Source of the DNA: Allodiplogaster sudhausi
Lineage: Eukaryota; Nematoda; Chromadorea; Rhabditida; Diplogasteridae
Assembly (NCBI GenBank): GCA_945643635.1
Contig: CALZFC010000248.1
Location: 1,596,001-1,660,000, forward strand
Length of the DNA: 64,000 nt
Direction of reading: 5' to 3'
Shown here piece after piece: positions 48,831 to 59,800 of the stretch. The notes below the pieces were generated by a model. It was not told the DNA's origin. It saw only the letters and a program-made list of their open reading frames with translations, and did not search any database. How positions within the stretch are numbered: position 1 is the first letter of the stretch; each line of letters starts with the position of its first letter. Position numbers and translations under genes: made by a program.

Positions 48831-49468
48831 TTGAGGCTCGCCCAGAAGCAGCCACTCTTTCACGTCAGGCTTGAAAAGCCAGAAAAGCTGAAGGGCATTC
48901 CCAAGAAGAATGCCCCTGGCCCACTGCGCCGCGGACAGATCGCACTCGTGTTCATCGCGCGGTCCTCCACGGGGACGCATTGGGCGACGAAGAAGCTGCT
49001 CGTTAGTGTTTCAAATTGGCAATCTGCCAACTGCCTTGTAAAATGGAGAATAAAATAAAATAAAATAAAAAGAAAGTAAAAATGCTTAGTGGATTTCCAC
49101 AGCTGCCTGAAAGACGAAATGAAGGGCCACATCGTCGGCCGTGATGCGACAAGGACGAGAGGTTGCGCCAGTGGCTCGAGCTTGGCAGGTCCATGGCTAC
49201 CTCGTACTCGGAGATGGTGGACGCCAAGTCCGCGCTAAACAGGGTGGGGCTCTTCTCTCTCTCTCTTTCTCCCTCTCTTTCTCTTTCTCTCTTTCATTCT
49301 CTCTTTCTCTCCCTCAATCTCTACTATCTTACAGGAGATAAACAAGGAAGTGGCACACCGCCAGCGGCAGCCGCATCCCGAGAGGTGCTTCGGCTCAACC
49401 AAGTCTTCGTCAAGTCAAAGTGCCTCTTCGAAGCATCGCACAACGGCGCCCAGATGCTCTTCAAGTAA
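48831..49468 (+). pseudogene. Coding-like locus with inconsistent frames
   Basis: Three exon-like blocks with coding composition. One is at 48831-49002 (VRLEKPEKLKGIPKKNAPGP, VFIARSSTGTHWATKKLL, then a GT donor). The second, 49102-49242, has CLKDEMKGHIVGR and, one frame off, CDKDERLRQWLELGRSMATS with YSEMVDAKSALNR. The third, 49336-49468, has EINKEVAHRQRQ and, one frame off, LRLNQVFVKSKCLFEASHNG, stopping after AQMLFK. At least two one-base shifts are needed, and the first junction also does not match. I do not recognise the family. It could be a recent pseudogene or a gene with assembly errors. It lies just downstream of the basic repeat gene. Confidence 0.4.
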
Positions 49469-50228
49469 CCGCTCTCGCTTCATCTCGTCTGCGCTTCGCC
49501 CTCCTGCCTCTTCTTCCATTCCTTCCCTTACTTACACACACTTCTCGATTTCTCCCGATTGAGCAAAAAGCATTGCCTGCTTCACTTTGAAAAAAATATA
49601 TACATTTTCAAAGAACGTCACAATTCACCTTTTTAAACCGTATGTATGATTTAGTATATACCAAAGTGTACATACATATTACTCTCCATTTAACATTTTA
49701 CTTCTCAAGACTGATTTGATAATGGTAAGAAAACTATGAAACATCTACTATCAAAGAGAATGCCATGAAAATATGCATAAATATAATTATGAAATGCCCG
49801 AAGAGTGCTGAGAATTTTTGGACAATAATTTGCATTTCAAATTTGAAGATGCTCTTTATATTTGTTGAACAAGCGCAGTTCAAAGCGCGAACATCAAAAA
49901 GATGGCGTTTAAAATTGAATAATTTTTTTCAGTTTGCCATTACCAATATTCTATGAGATGTTTGCAATTGTTGTTGTCATCTTGAAAATCCGATCTCGCT
50001 TCCATTACATCTCTTCATTCGGTGCCACATTTGCCACAGAAGTCGGTCGAATTTGAGATGTCATAAAAAATAAACATAGAACTCGTTAAATGATCAACAG
50101 CTCTGCCCATTGCAATCGGCTGGGCCTTCGAGAGCATGAATATGAAGCGAATAAAAGAAGCATCATATTTCTGAAGTATAGACAAGATTGAATGTTGTTT
50201 TTTTGAATAATTTTTTAAATATATGTAC
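49469..50228. other. AT-rich gene-free stretch
   Basis: No exon with splice signals and coding composition was seen. Confidence 0.4.
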
Positions 50229-50440
50229 AAAATTTTTAATACAGGCGCATATTTTCTTTATTATTCCCCGGGTACTTCTTACACTACAATTGGCGGCAGC
50301 GCGCGCAGCGCGATGTGACGCTATTTGGGTTTCGGGTTGGGCACTTAGCATTGGATTTTCCTCGTTTACCTAAAAGTCAATCCCCTGGGTGCCTTTACTT
50401 TTTGCTCCGTAGACCCTAAGTTTTCTTGTTGCCTAAGTCC
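50229..50440 (+). repeat. Dispersed direct repeat, copy 2
   Basis: Copy of 47024-47231 in the same orientation. The middle differs: GCGCGCGCAGCGCGATGTGA here replaces a T-rich stretch. The two copies flank a 3-kb block holding MSP, the basic repeat gene and the broken locus. Confidence 0.8.
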
Positions 50441-52442
50441 GCCTCACCTCGAGCTGATTCCAAAATGCTAACGTTTGGGTCTGTAAGACCCCTTGGGGCC
50501 GAGATACAGAGCCCCCGTTTGTTAAACTTTTCGCGTGACGCTCAAATTGCTCCAAGTCCGGGTCCTTACAAGAGAGAAGTTTCCTTAGGGCCCTCCCAGC
50601 CCCTTTAGTACTGAAGCCCCCGCTCGAACACAACCCTATTTGGGTTATTCAAATTTCTTAGGTTAGTACTATGGGAATTTCGAAGATTTTATTGGACTTC
50701 TGCCTCTTAAGGGTAGTGTTTTTCTTCTTGACTGTAAGAAGGTAGTGTTTTTCTACTTGAAATTTAGTACTAAGATCTGGTGTCCGAGACAGAAGCCAAA
50801 AAGAACTTTATTTTCACTCACGCATAAAGCGTGAAGAAAAGATCATTACTAAACCCCCGGAAGCATAGGAAAAACGAGGTTCATATTTAGTTGCCTTCTC
50901 ATTTGCGCCAAGTTCCCTATCCATGTTATTACACTCTTCACTTGGTTTACATCTACAATCCATTCTTGTTTTATTCATTCGGTTGCCGAAAGTTTATTCA
51001 ATGAGAATAGCATGGTTACACTCAATGGTCAACTATAGTGTCAAATCGAGCCATCGCGAAAGGTATCGCGGACAGATTATTGGAAAAAATCATAAAAAAG
51101 AAAGCAACAAATTAATTCCTCGCCGGAAACAGGAGAAACGCATGGAAAGCTGCCAGTGATTCAATTTAAGCTCATCAGCCGCCTCAGGGCGTGTAAAGAG
51201 TAAGCGCAGACAATATGTATGAATGGTGCGGATTCGTTTACTATTTGGGGGGATGAAGGGTCACCGTTTAAACGGAAAGGAAGTTCATTGATCGGAATAC
51301 AAATGATCAACAGGGTACTGTAATAGGGCAAAGAATAAAGAAAAAAAGCCTCACAGGAATCACGACAAGAGAGCACAAACACAACACTTTTTCTCCATCT
51401 TATTCCTTCATAAAAGCAGCTTAACCGGGAAAGAAGGGATTCATCCAATTCTGGTGGGCGTAATCAGAGTCTTAGTCAATTATTGTACTCCTCTAATTGG
51501 CGTTCAAAAGAATACTTTTAATGGAAAGCAAATCAAATTGATTGTTTCTTCTTCTTTCAATGGTGTATTCCTTCAATAAATACGAAAGATTGGCTATATA
51601 TCCTTTCAAATGAGTGCAAATCAAGAGAAGAAGTACCATTAGGAGGAACATTCATGTTATCTAGCGGTTGAATGCAAAACAAAGAACAGGAGGAAGTTGG
51701 AAAGGGCGAGCTACGCAGAAAATTGCGGCGCACGCTAATATTGCTCAGGGAATACTCTCGGAAGCAGGCTAAGCAGTATTTCGTTTTCGGAGGGAGAATA
51801 ATTTTTTTGTCTCAAATTGTTCACACTTAACTGGAACAAAAAAAGAACTATTGATTTTTCGGAACGAACAGTTTGTCGAATCGATTTGTGTAGGTCGATT
51901 CAGGATGCGAGATGTATAAAAAAGTCGGATCTAATGCATATATGTGGGTATTATGAGAAGAAAATTCAGACAGGGAGATTCGTAGAAAACTGCAATTTTG
52001 AGAGCCAGCAAAAAATCTTACTAACTTCCTAGCTTCTTATTTTTATGAATTGAAAAGAGTAAAAGATAGATGATGGTAGGTCTACATGGAAGTCTCTTTC
52101 AAGTAATCATTTTTCGAGCTTGACTTTTTGCCAACTAAAGATATAAAATTAAAGCGTAATTGAACAGCCTGCGTACCGTTCTCTTCTAGTTTCTTTAAAC
52201 TGCAACAGACAGGCAGGATAAGGCGAATAGAGTATAAAGCGTCAAGTAAAGAGGAGAAGATGAGGAAAAACGGAGAGAGAGAGATTTGAAGGGAGTTCAA
52301 ATGAGGGCAGCTACCATGTTCGCCGAGGCCGTGGATCAGTGGGGCCGGGGAATATCTATATTCCTATATCTCGAGTCGGAGTATACTGGCAGGGCGAGAG
52401 AGAGAGAGAGAGAGAGCAAGAGAAAGAGAAGGAGCTCCCTCC
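50441..52442. other. Gene-free stretch before the ARID3 3' end
   Basis: Mostly AT-rich unique sequence with a few short open frames of random-looking composition. The 3' UTR of the ARID3 gene lies at its right end. No gene is supported. Confidence 0.4.
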
Positions 52443-55400
52443 TTATGACACGGCAGCCGCGACATTCGAGCTGTCCCTGAGGGCGAAGAGAACTCCCTGG
52501 TACGTCGTCCCGTTAATCTCCATCGAGACTACCAATGAGTTGTTCTCCGAGACACCACCTTCTGGAATTAAAAGAAAAGTTTATTGGATTAAAAAAGTTT
52601 CGTTCCATATATTAATATGCATACATATGTCACAGATTTCGCAGTATTAAAATGAAGCGATTACTACTTGCTAGCATATTGAGTAGAAAAGAAAGAAGCC
52701 GAGAAGGAGAGAAGTGCAAATGCCTTGCCTTGCTTCTGGCTGGTGATCTTGAAGTGCGCCGTCGGCAGAGCGGTTATGGCTGACGCGGTCGCGGTGCCGC
52801 ATGGGCCGATACCGATGGAGGAGGAGGAGGCGCCAAGAGAATGGCCACCGCCGCCGGCGTCCGCCCCCGCGCCATCGGGCGTCCGGCGAGCGCGTTTGGC
52901 TAAAGAGGAACATTTCTTTCCCTAATTTCGTTATATTAAAGGAGGTCCGAGGCGAATAAATAGTGTCTTGTTTTTTTTGGCCTTATTCAGTCAGGTTGAG
53001 CTAGAAACTTCGATTGCAAGTGTCCCGAAGTCAGAAAAATCTCTCGGCCCTGAGGAAATTAGCGGTATTCTCTACTTTGAATTGACGAAATTCTATTTTC
53101 CCGCCATTTTCAAAAAAATTTGGAAGGAGCTACGCCGTGGAAGGCGAGCCCATTCTACTATTGCCAGTGAAATTTATCCATTGGGTGTTAGCAACCTACA
53201 TTGGCCGCGTTTTTCTTAACACATAGGCTCACGTGCCCCGTTGTCCATACCACAAGTTTCTGGGGAGAGAGGCGAGATGCAGTAAGCTCCATTCCTGAGG
53301 ATTCCTGAGGAGGATGCTATCACCTACTTTTAAGTGATCGGGCCGCCAATCGTGGTAGGAGTTTTTCCCTTATGAACTCCTTTAACGTAAAATCTAATTT
53401 CCGGTAACACTTAATGATTCTCAACCTGTTGGTCCGTCTTCTGCGCTGTCGCTAGACGAGTCGGCGGAGGAGGCGCGAGCAGAGGAGGAGGAGGCAACCG
53501 TCGTGGACAGGTGCGCCTGCTGGCTGGCTGCCTCTGCCGCGGCTCTGGAGAGAGAGAGCGAGAGAAAGAGAGAGAGAGAAAGAGAGAGTGAGAGAGGATG
53601 AGAGTAAGAGAAAGAGAGAGAGAGAGAGAGAAGTAGAGAGAGGATTTGAGGAAGAGGATGAGAGAAAGAACGGTTAGAGTGGGTGAGATTAAAAGCGATT
53701 CCTACCTCTGTAGATGCCGCTGCTGCGCCTCGAGGAGTGCGAGATGCTCGGCGCGGAAGGCGGCCGCCATGAGCGCGTTGCCTGAGGCAGCGCTGGCGGC
53801 GTTCAGGCAGCCTGGCGTGGCTCCGCCCCCTCCGCTCTGCCGACTCGCGTCAGCGCCCTCCAGCAAGTCTAGAAGGTCTGCGGACGATTAATTGGAATAA
53901 AATTGCCTTCTTACATAATTCTCCTTCTTTATCTAATTTTATGTATTGATTAAGTTTCATTAATCAAATATAAATTGAATGACTATAGTACAACTAGTTT
54001 CTGCTTTGAATATGCTTTCCGTTTATAATAAGTAAAGTGGAGAGAAGCTCCGCCCACCAGTCCGCATGCCATTCAGCTGGTGATGCCTGCCGAGTAGCTG
54101 ATGTGGCGAGAGCGAGAAGCCGAGCGCGCCGAGGGCAGCGGCCGCCGCGGCGGTCGAGTTGGCGCTGGCGCTGCCGCCATTGCTGCCGCCGCCGCCGGTG
54201 GCGCCGGGCATTGGAGGGCCGCCGGGCCCGCCCCGTCGTCCCTCCCTGCACAGCGTACTGTTCATCAGTAGCGTGTGTTCGAACCGAGCATTATTTTGGT
54301 AATATTCATATCAATGTATGAACAATATATATTTTTTGTTTGAAATATTAAATATTAAAATAAAAATAAATAAAAGAAGGTTCAAATGCTTACCGACGAT
54401 TGCCATCGATCGCCTGCTGCAGATCGCCGTGGCTCGACAGACCCTCCTTCTCGCATTCATAGTCGTACAGATACTTTTGGTATCTGAAGTAGCATGAAAG
54501 AAATTATTTGAGAACTCTCAAGAAGATACTTTCAAAAGGAGCCAAAACTCGATCTTGAATAGGCGCCATTTTTCCAGACACATGTGTGAGAAATCATTTG
54601 ACCAGGGAATGGTCAGAAACCCTACACTCGAAAAAATACAATTTATACCTCAAATGAAAGCCCTTGAAATTTGGTGTGACGGAGTATAAAAATTAGCTGC
54701 TGCCATCCATAACACATTTTTTTTATTGAATTTTCAAAATTTGATTTTTTTAAAATAAATTTTCACCAGCAGAGAGTGGTCTACATATAAATCGTGCAAG
54801 AAGCTATAAAACGTGGTCTTATGGTGCAGTGGATAGGGCGTCTGACTGAAAAATTTTTGTCGTGAGTTCGATTTCTCTTCGACTCATCGTTTTTGCTTAT
54901 TTTCTTAAATGTTATCTTCTCTTTTATTCTATCTTTATTTAACAAAATGGATTTTAATTTTTATACTCCGTCACACCAAATTTCAAGGGCTTTCATTTGA
55001 GGTATAAATTGTATTTTTTCGAGTGTAGGGTTTCTGACCATTCCCTGGTGAGTAACATAGACAGGCGCGACAAAAACAGTCGGGAAAAGCGGTCGCGTTT
55101 CGTGCTCCTTTAACTACATATGTAGTATAAGCTGTTAAAGTTTCCTTAATAACAGATAACTATTGAAATGGCTAAAGTAACGTTTATCATAAATTTTGAT
55201 TTATAATTTCATTTATTAATATAGAAAGTGTGCTTTGCCTCTCCATCTATTACTGACTGCGTCCGGAGAGTGAAGGCGGCTGAAGTGATGCTCGAGGGCA
55301 GATTCAGGCCCTTCGTGATCTCTCGCCACAGCTTCTTGTTGATAATCTCGACAAGGCCTTCAAATGGCAACATTCTCTACATATTCATCATTCTTGTTCT

Positions 55401-56776
55401 TCTTTCCTCAATCCCTTGCTGGAGACATATTAAGAATGAATGCAAATGAATAGCTGAAGAACTATCCCTTCCTCGATAGTTTGATGCCTTTTCCCTTGCT
55501 TTGACATTTGCTATCCTGACCTCCATGCTGAACGACGAGTCGATAGAGTTCGTAGAGATCGAGCACTTGCTTTGCCATAATTGGAATACGAGTCACAGGC
55601 TTGCCTGAAAGAATTCAATCAATGATTATAATTCTTATAATATATTATACCCTTACAACTCGCTTCCATGTTTTCAGTATATACTTCTTTTGTTTTCAAA
55701 TGTGTAAGTATCAAGATTTGCTCCCACTGTGGATCTTATAAATGCCATAAAGCAAGTACTTTTATTTACAGGTCAAAAATATAAGCAATTAAGGCCCCCA
55801 GAGTTTTAATATGGTTTTGTGCAGATTGATAATCCAACCGATTCTCTGCATAAAGTTGAGCCAATCGTCAAGCCACTCTTTGCGCTTCAAATCAGGCGAG
55901 AGGTCGTAGAGCTGCAATGTTAGGAAAAGATAAAATATAATTTATTTTTAAAAAACCGTATAATAATTTTAAGACAGTATCATAAATTTTATATGGTGTA
56001 CGGAAAAAAGAATTGCTAATGAACGGGGGCAGTGCTCGTTGTTAAAAATCATTCATTATAGTCTACATACTTGGAGAGCAATACAAAGTAACAGTTTCTC
56101 GCTGATTGACTCTTTTGCCCCAGTATCCTTCGCCATCTATGGTGAATTAGTCTACCATTTCTATGAGTGTGCAATGAACATCTCATGCCATTTGCAGCTT
56201 GCTTTCTGTGCTGCTTGAAGGGCTGCTCCATCGATCCGAAGAAGCTCCGTTGGATTCTTGGATTCTTAAGATCATTCAGGGACTTATTCCATAGCCTCAA
56301 GAGACTCCTCCTTTTCATCCATTCAACTCCGATGAAAGAGATGCGGCTTCTCGTGTGCAGGTTTCTCTTCTTTTCATCTCCTGCTCAAGCATCTCCTTCT
56401 TCTTTCCTTTCCTCTCCTTCCCTGGCATCCATTGGTACTGTCAGCAGGTAGCCAGCACCGAGATGAGTGCTCATGTAACTCGAATCCGCCTCTCTCAACT
56501 TCTCTCTCTTTCTCTCGCTCTCTCTTCAGGTCTTGCTCTCTCTCTATCACTCTCTCGCTCTCTCTATCACTCTCTCGCTCTCCCCATCTCTCGATCTTCA
56601 TCCCTACCCCCCCCCCCCCCACAACCTAGTCATACCCCTCTCAATGTACGGGTGTAGCTGTCCATCTTTTGGTGTTGGCCTCCTGCTCAACTTGCACCTT
56701 CGAGAGGCTCCGAAATGAAGCCTCTCACTATCAGGACACTCTCAATTCGGCGTGCTCTCTTGTCGCGATTAGACGC

Positions 56777-56821
<45 letters not shown>

Positions 56822-59800
56822 GCGAGGGAGAGACAGAGCGAGGAAGAGAAAGAAAGAGAGTATGATAGATGTCAAGTGATATGTAGGTGTTGAGAAAGAT
56901 GCCTCTCGAATGTGAATAAAGATCGGCGAGATCATGAGAGAGATGGTAAAATGAGGAGAGTGCCGAGAAAAGAAGTTTCACCTCTCCAACTTTCCTTGTC
57001 TCTTCCTGTCTCTCTCTTCCTCTTCTCTCTCTGTCTCTCTCTCTCTTTCTCTCCCTCTTCTCGCTCTCTCTCCTCTTCCATTCATCGCACTCACTTCTGT
57101 ATCTGCACACACACACAGTGTGTGGTGGTTGTCTTGATCAAATTGTTCGACCTGTTACCAGAAGTAGGGATGCTTCTCACTGTCTTCTTCTCAATCTATC
57201 GCTCTCACTTCCTTTCTCTCTCTCTCTCATCTCTTTCTATTGTTCTCTCTTTCTCTCTTTCCTGCTGTTGTTCGCTTTTTCACTCACTCCTTCTCTCGTG
57301 CTCCCCTTGTCTGAAGCCTCCGCCTGATTCCATCCCAAGCAACAGCCTCGGCATTGAACTTTTCTTGGCAGACAACAGATAAAATCATCTGATTTCCTCA
57401 ATCTTTCTCTCTTCTCTCTCTCTTCTCTCTTTCTCTCTCTCTCTCTCTCTTTCACTCTCTCGATTGATCAAAGTCAATTCTCGCCTCCTCAACTCTGTCA
57501 TTCTGCTACTTCTTTCTCTTGTGAACCCCGTCAGATCTTCCATGTACATAGCATTCATATCTATTTGCATTTCGCTTTATATCACGCGCATTCTCAATTC
57601 TTTTCCATTTTTCTCTCTATCCATTCCCTCCCTCTCTCTCTCTCTCTCGTCTCGCCTCGTCAATGTTTCTAAGCCTACCGTAAGCCAATTCGAAGAAGCT
57701 GCTTTGCCCCCTTTCCTCTCCTTCCAATCCTCATTGAATAAGAGTCTCCCTCTTCCGCCCCGCCAATGAATGCGTCCTTCTTCTCCACACGAGCGACTTC
57801 AACAGATGAAACCAAGGGAGGGGGAGTCTATGAGAAGTGGGAGAGAAGCTTAATGGAAATGAGAGAAAGAGGGCGAGAGAGTGAGAGAAAAGGAGAGAGA
57901 GAGAGAGAGTTAGAGGGCGCATAAAGCCGGATGAATTGCTTATGATTCTCGCGGCTGGCGCTGGTCTAGAAGCCATCTCTATATCTTCTTGAGTCACACT
58001 CTCTCAACTTCATCTTATTTTCTCTCACTCTCTTTAACGCTCTTTCTCTCTCTCTCTCGCTTCTAATATTCTTCTATTTCTTCAGCCTCTCACCCTACTC
58101 CACCCACCATCCTCATTATTTCCTACCCTATCCCTTCCATTCTCCTTCTCCTTTCCCATTCTTTCATCTCATCCTTGTCTTCTTCTTGTGGGCTAATTGA
58201 AAGTAAAGCAACATCTACCGTAGAAGCACATTGATTCTCAGAACCACAGGAAAGTGAACACAAAATTCACAAGGTTAATCGAAAATATTATTAGCCTAGA
58301 GAAAAAAAAGAATCATCTAGCTGTCAGGTGGATAGGGCGTCAAGCGGCGCAATTAAAAAAAATATTGCATGAAATTTGTTTTCTTCTATTCTCAATAGCC
58401 TCTATGTTTGATTGGCAGTTTTCAGTTACTGCAAGTGCCAAAAATTCAAACGTCAAGCAAAGCAAGCACGCTTGACTGACTTGGCCCACCAAAGATCGAA
58501 CTAATTCTTACGGCACTCACTGCGGCAGAAAAAAAGAAGAGAAATAACAGCGTAGTCATCCAGCGGAAAGGAAACGAATTACGTTTATCAAAATTCTTGC
58601 TAAAATAAATTATCTGTTTTGATTTACAATGTCTAAATAGCCACTTTATTTACACATCTCAAATTTCTTGCCATTGAGCATAAGAGAAAGAATGCAGTGA
58701 ATGGCTGAGCTCTTAAGAATCTTGTTCGAGAAAAAAATTCGTCCTCGGCATTTTTCTTCCTTCTCCAACGCTCTCTCAGCTTTTAATTTAATCTAAACGT
58801 TCCTTTTTGCTCGAACCTCAGTTTCCCCCTACCCCTTTCTCTCTCTCTCTCTCTCTCTGTCTCTACCCATCTTTCCCTGAACAAACATCCGAGCTTCCAT
58901 TCGATTTCCATCAATCTACTCGCGCAAGAGGGAGTGAGGAGATGGAGAGAGAGAGAGAAATACTAGAGAGCGAGAAGAGAGCGGTGAGGTGGCGAAAGTT
59001 AAATTGAACGCAGACGAGGAGGGGGATTTGATACTCTGTCATGCGGAATCGTAGAGAGGGCAGGCAAATGATAGGGCGGAGCCAGGAGACTGTGGATTAC
59101 GGTAGGACTGACACAATTATGTTATGTCTATAGGTAATAGTGAGGCATGCAATAATATTCAAAGTCTTATCTAATGAATCTCAATGAATGAAGAAAAATA
59201 AAGAAGTTGGCATTCTGCCAAGGGAACAAAATAGACCTGCTTGAACTGCTCCTCGTACGACCAGTTGTGCTGTCCCGGCGAGCCGCTGCTGTCGTCGTCG
59301 TCTTTCTTCCGCATACTTCAAATTTGGGAACGTTTCCAATTTTTTTCTTGAATTGAAAAAAAATTGATTGAATTAAATAGTACGCTGAAAGAGGGAGAGA
59401 GAAACAGAATTAGAGAGAAAAACAAAAGAGGTGAGAGAGAGAAAAAAAGAGAGAAAGAGATAGAGAGAAACAGAGATAGAGCGAGAGAGATAAGGAGAGA
59501 GAAGAGAGAGAAACAGTGTTAGGACGAGAGAGAGAAAGAGAGAGAAGAGAGAAAGAAAAAGAGAGAGAGAGAGAAGATGAGATGTACAAAGTGACTCGCC
59601 TATTGAAGAAGGCAGCATGCACTAACCCGATGGTGAGATCCTCGGGAGCATCCAGCCCGGCCAGGAGATGCAGATGATGTCGCTGCTCATCGTCCTCGTC
59701 GTCCAGCAGGCCGGCGAGCCTTGAGAGAAAGAAAAGGTGAAACAATGGAATGGTTGCGATCTGTACAGGGAAGAAAATAGCAACGCGTAGCAAATATCTT

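Noticed and set aside
58318..58360. Second tRNA-like A box (GGTGGATAGGGCGTC)
   Set aside because: It shares about 14 bases with the tRNA-like sequence at 54819, but no B box follows at the right distance.
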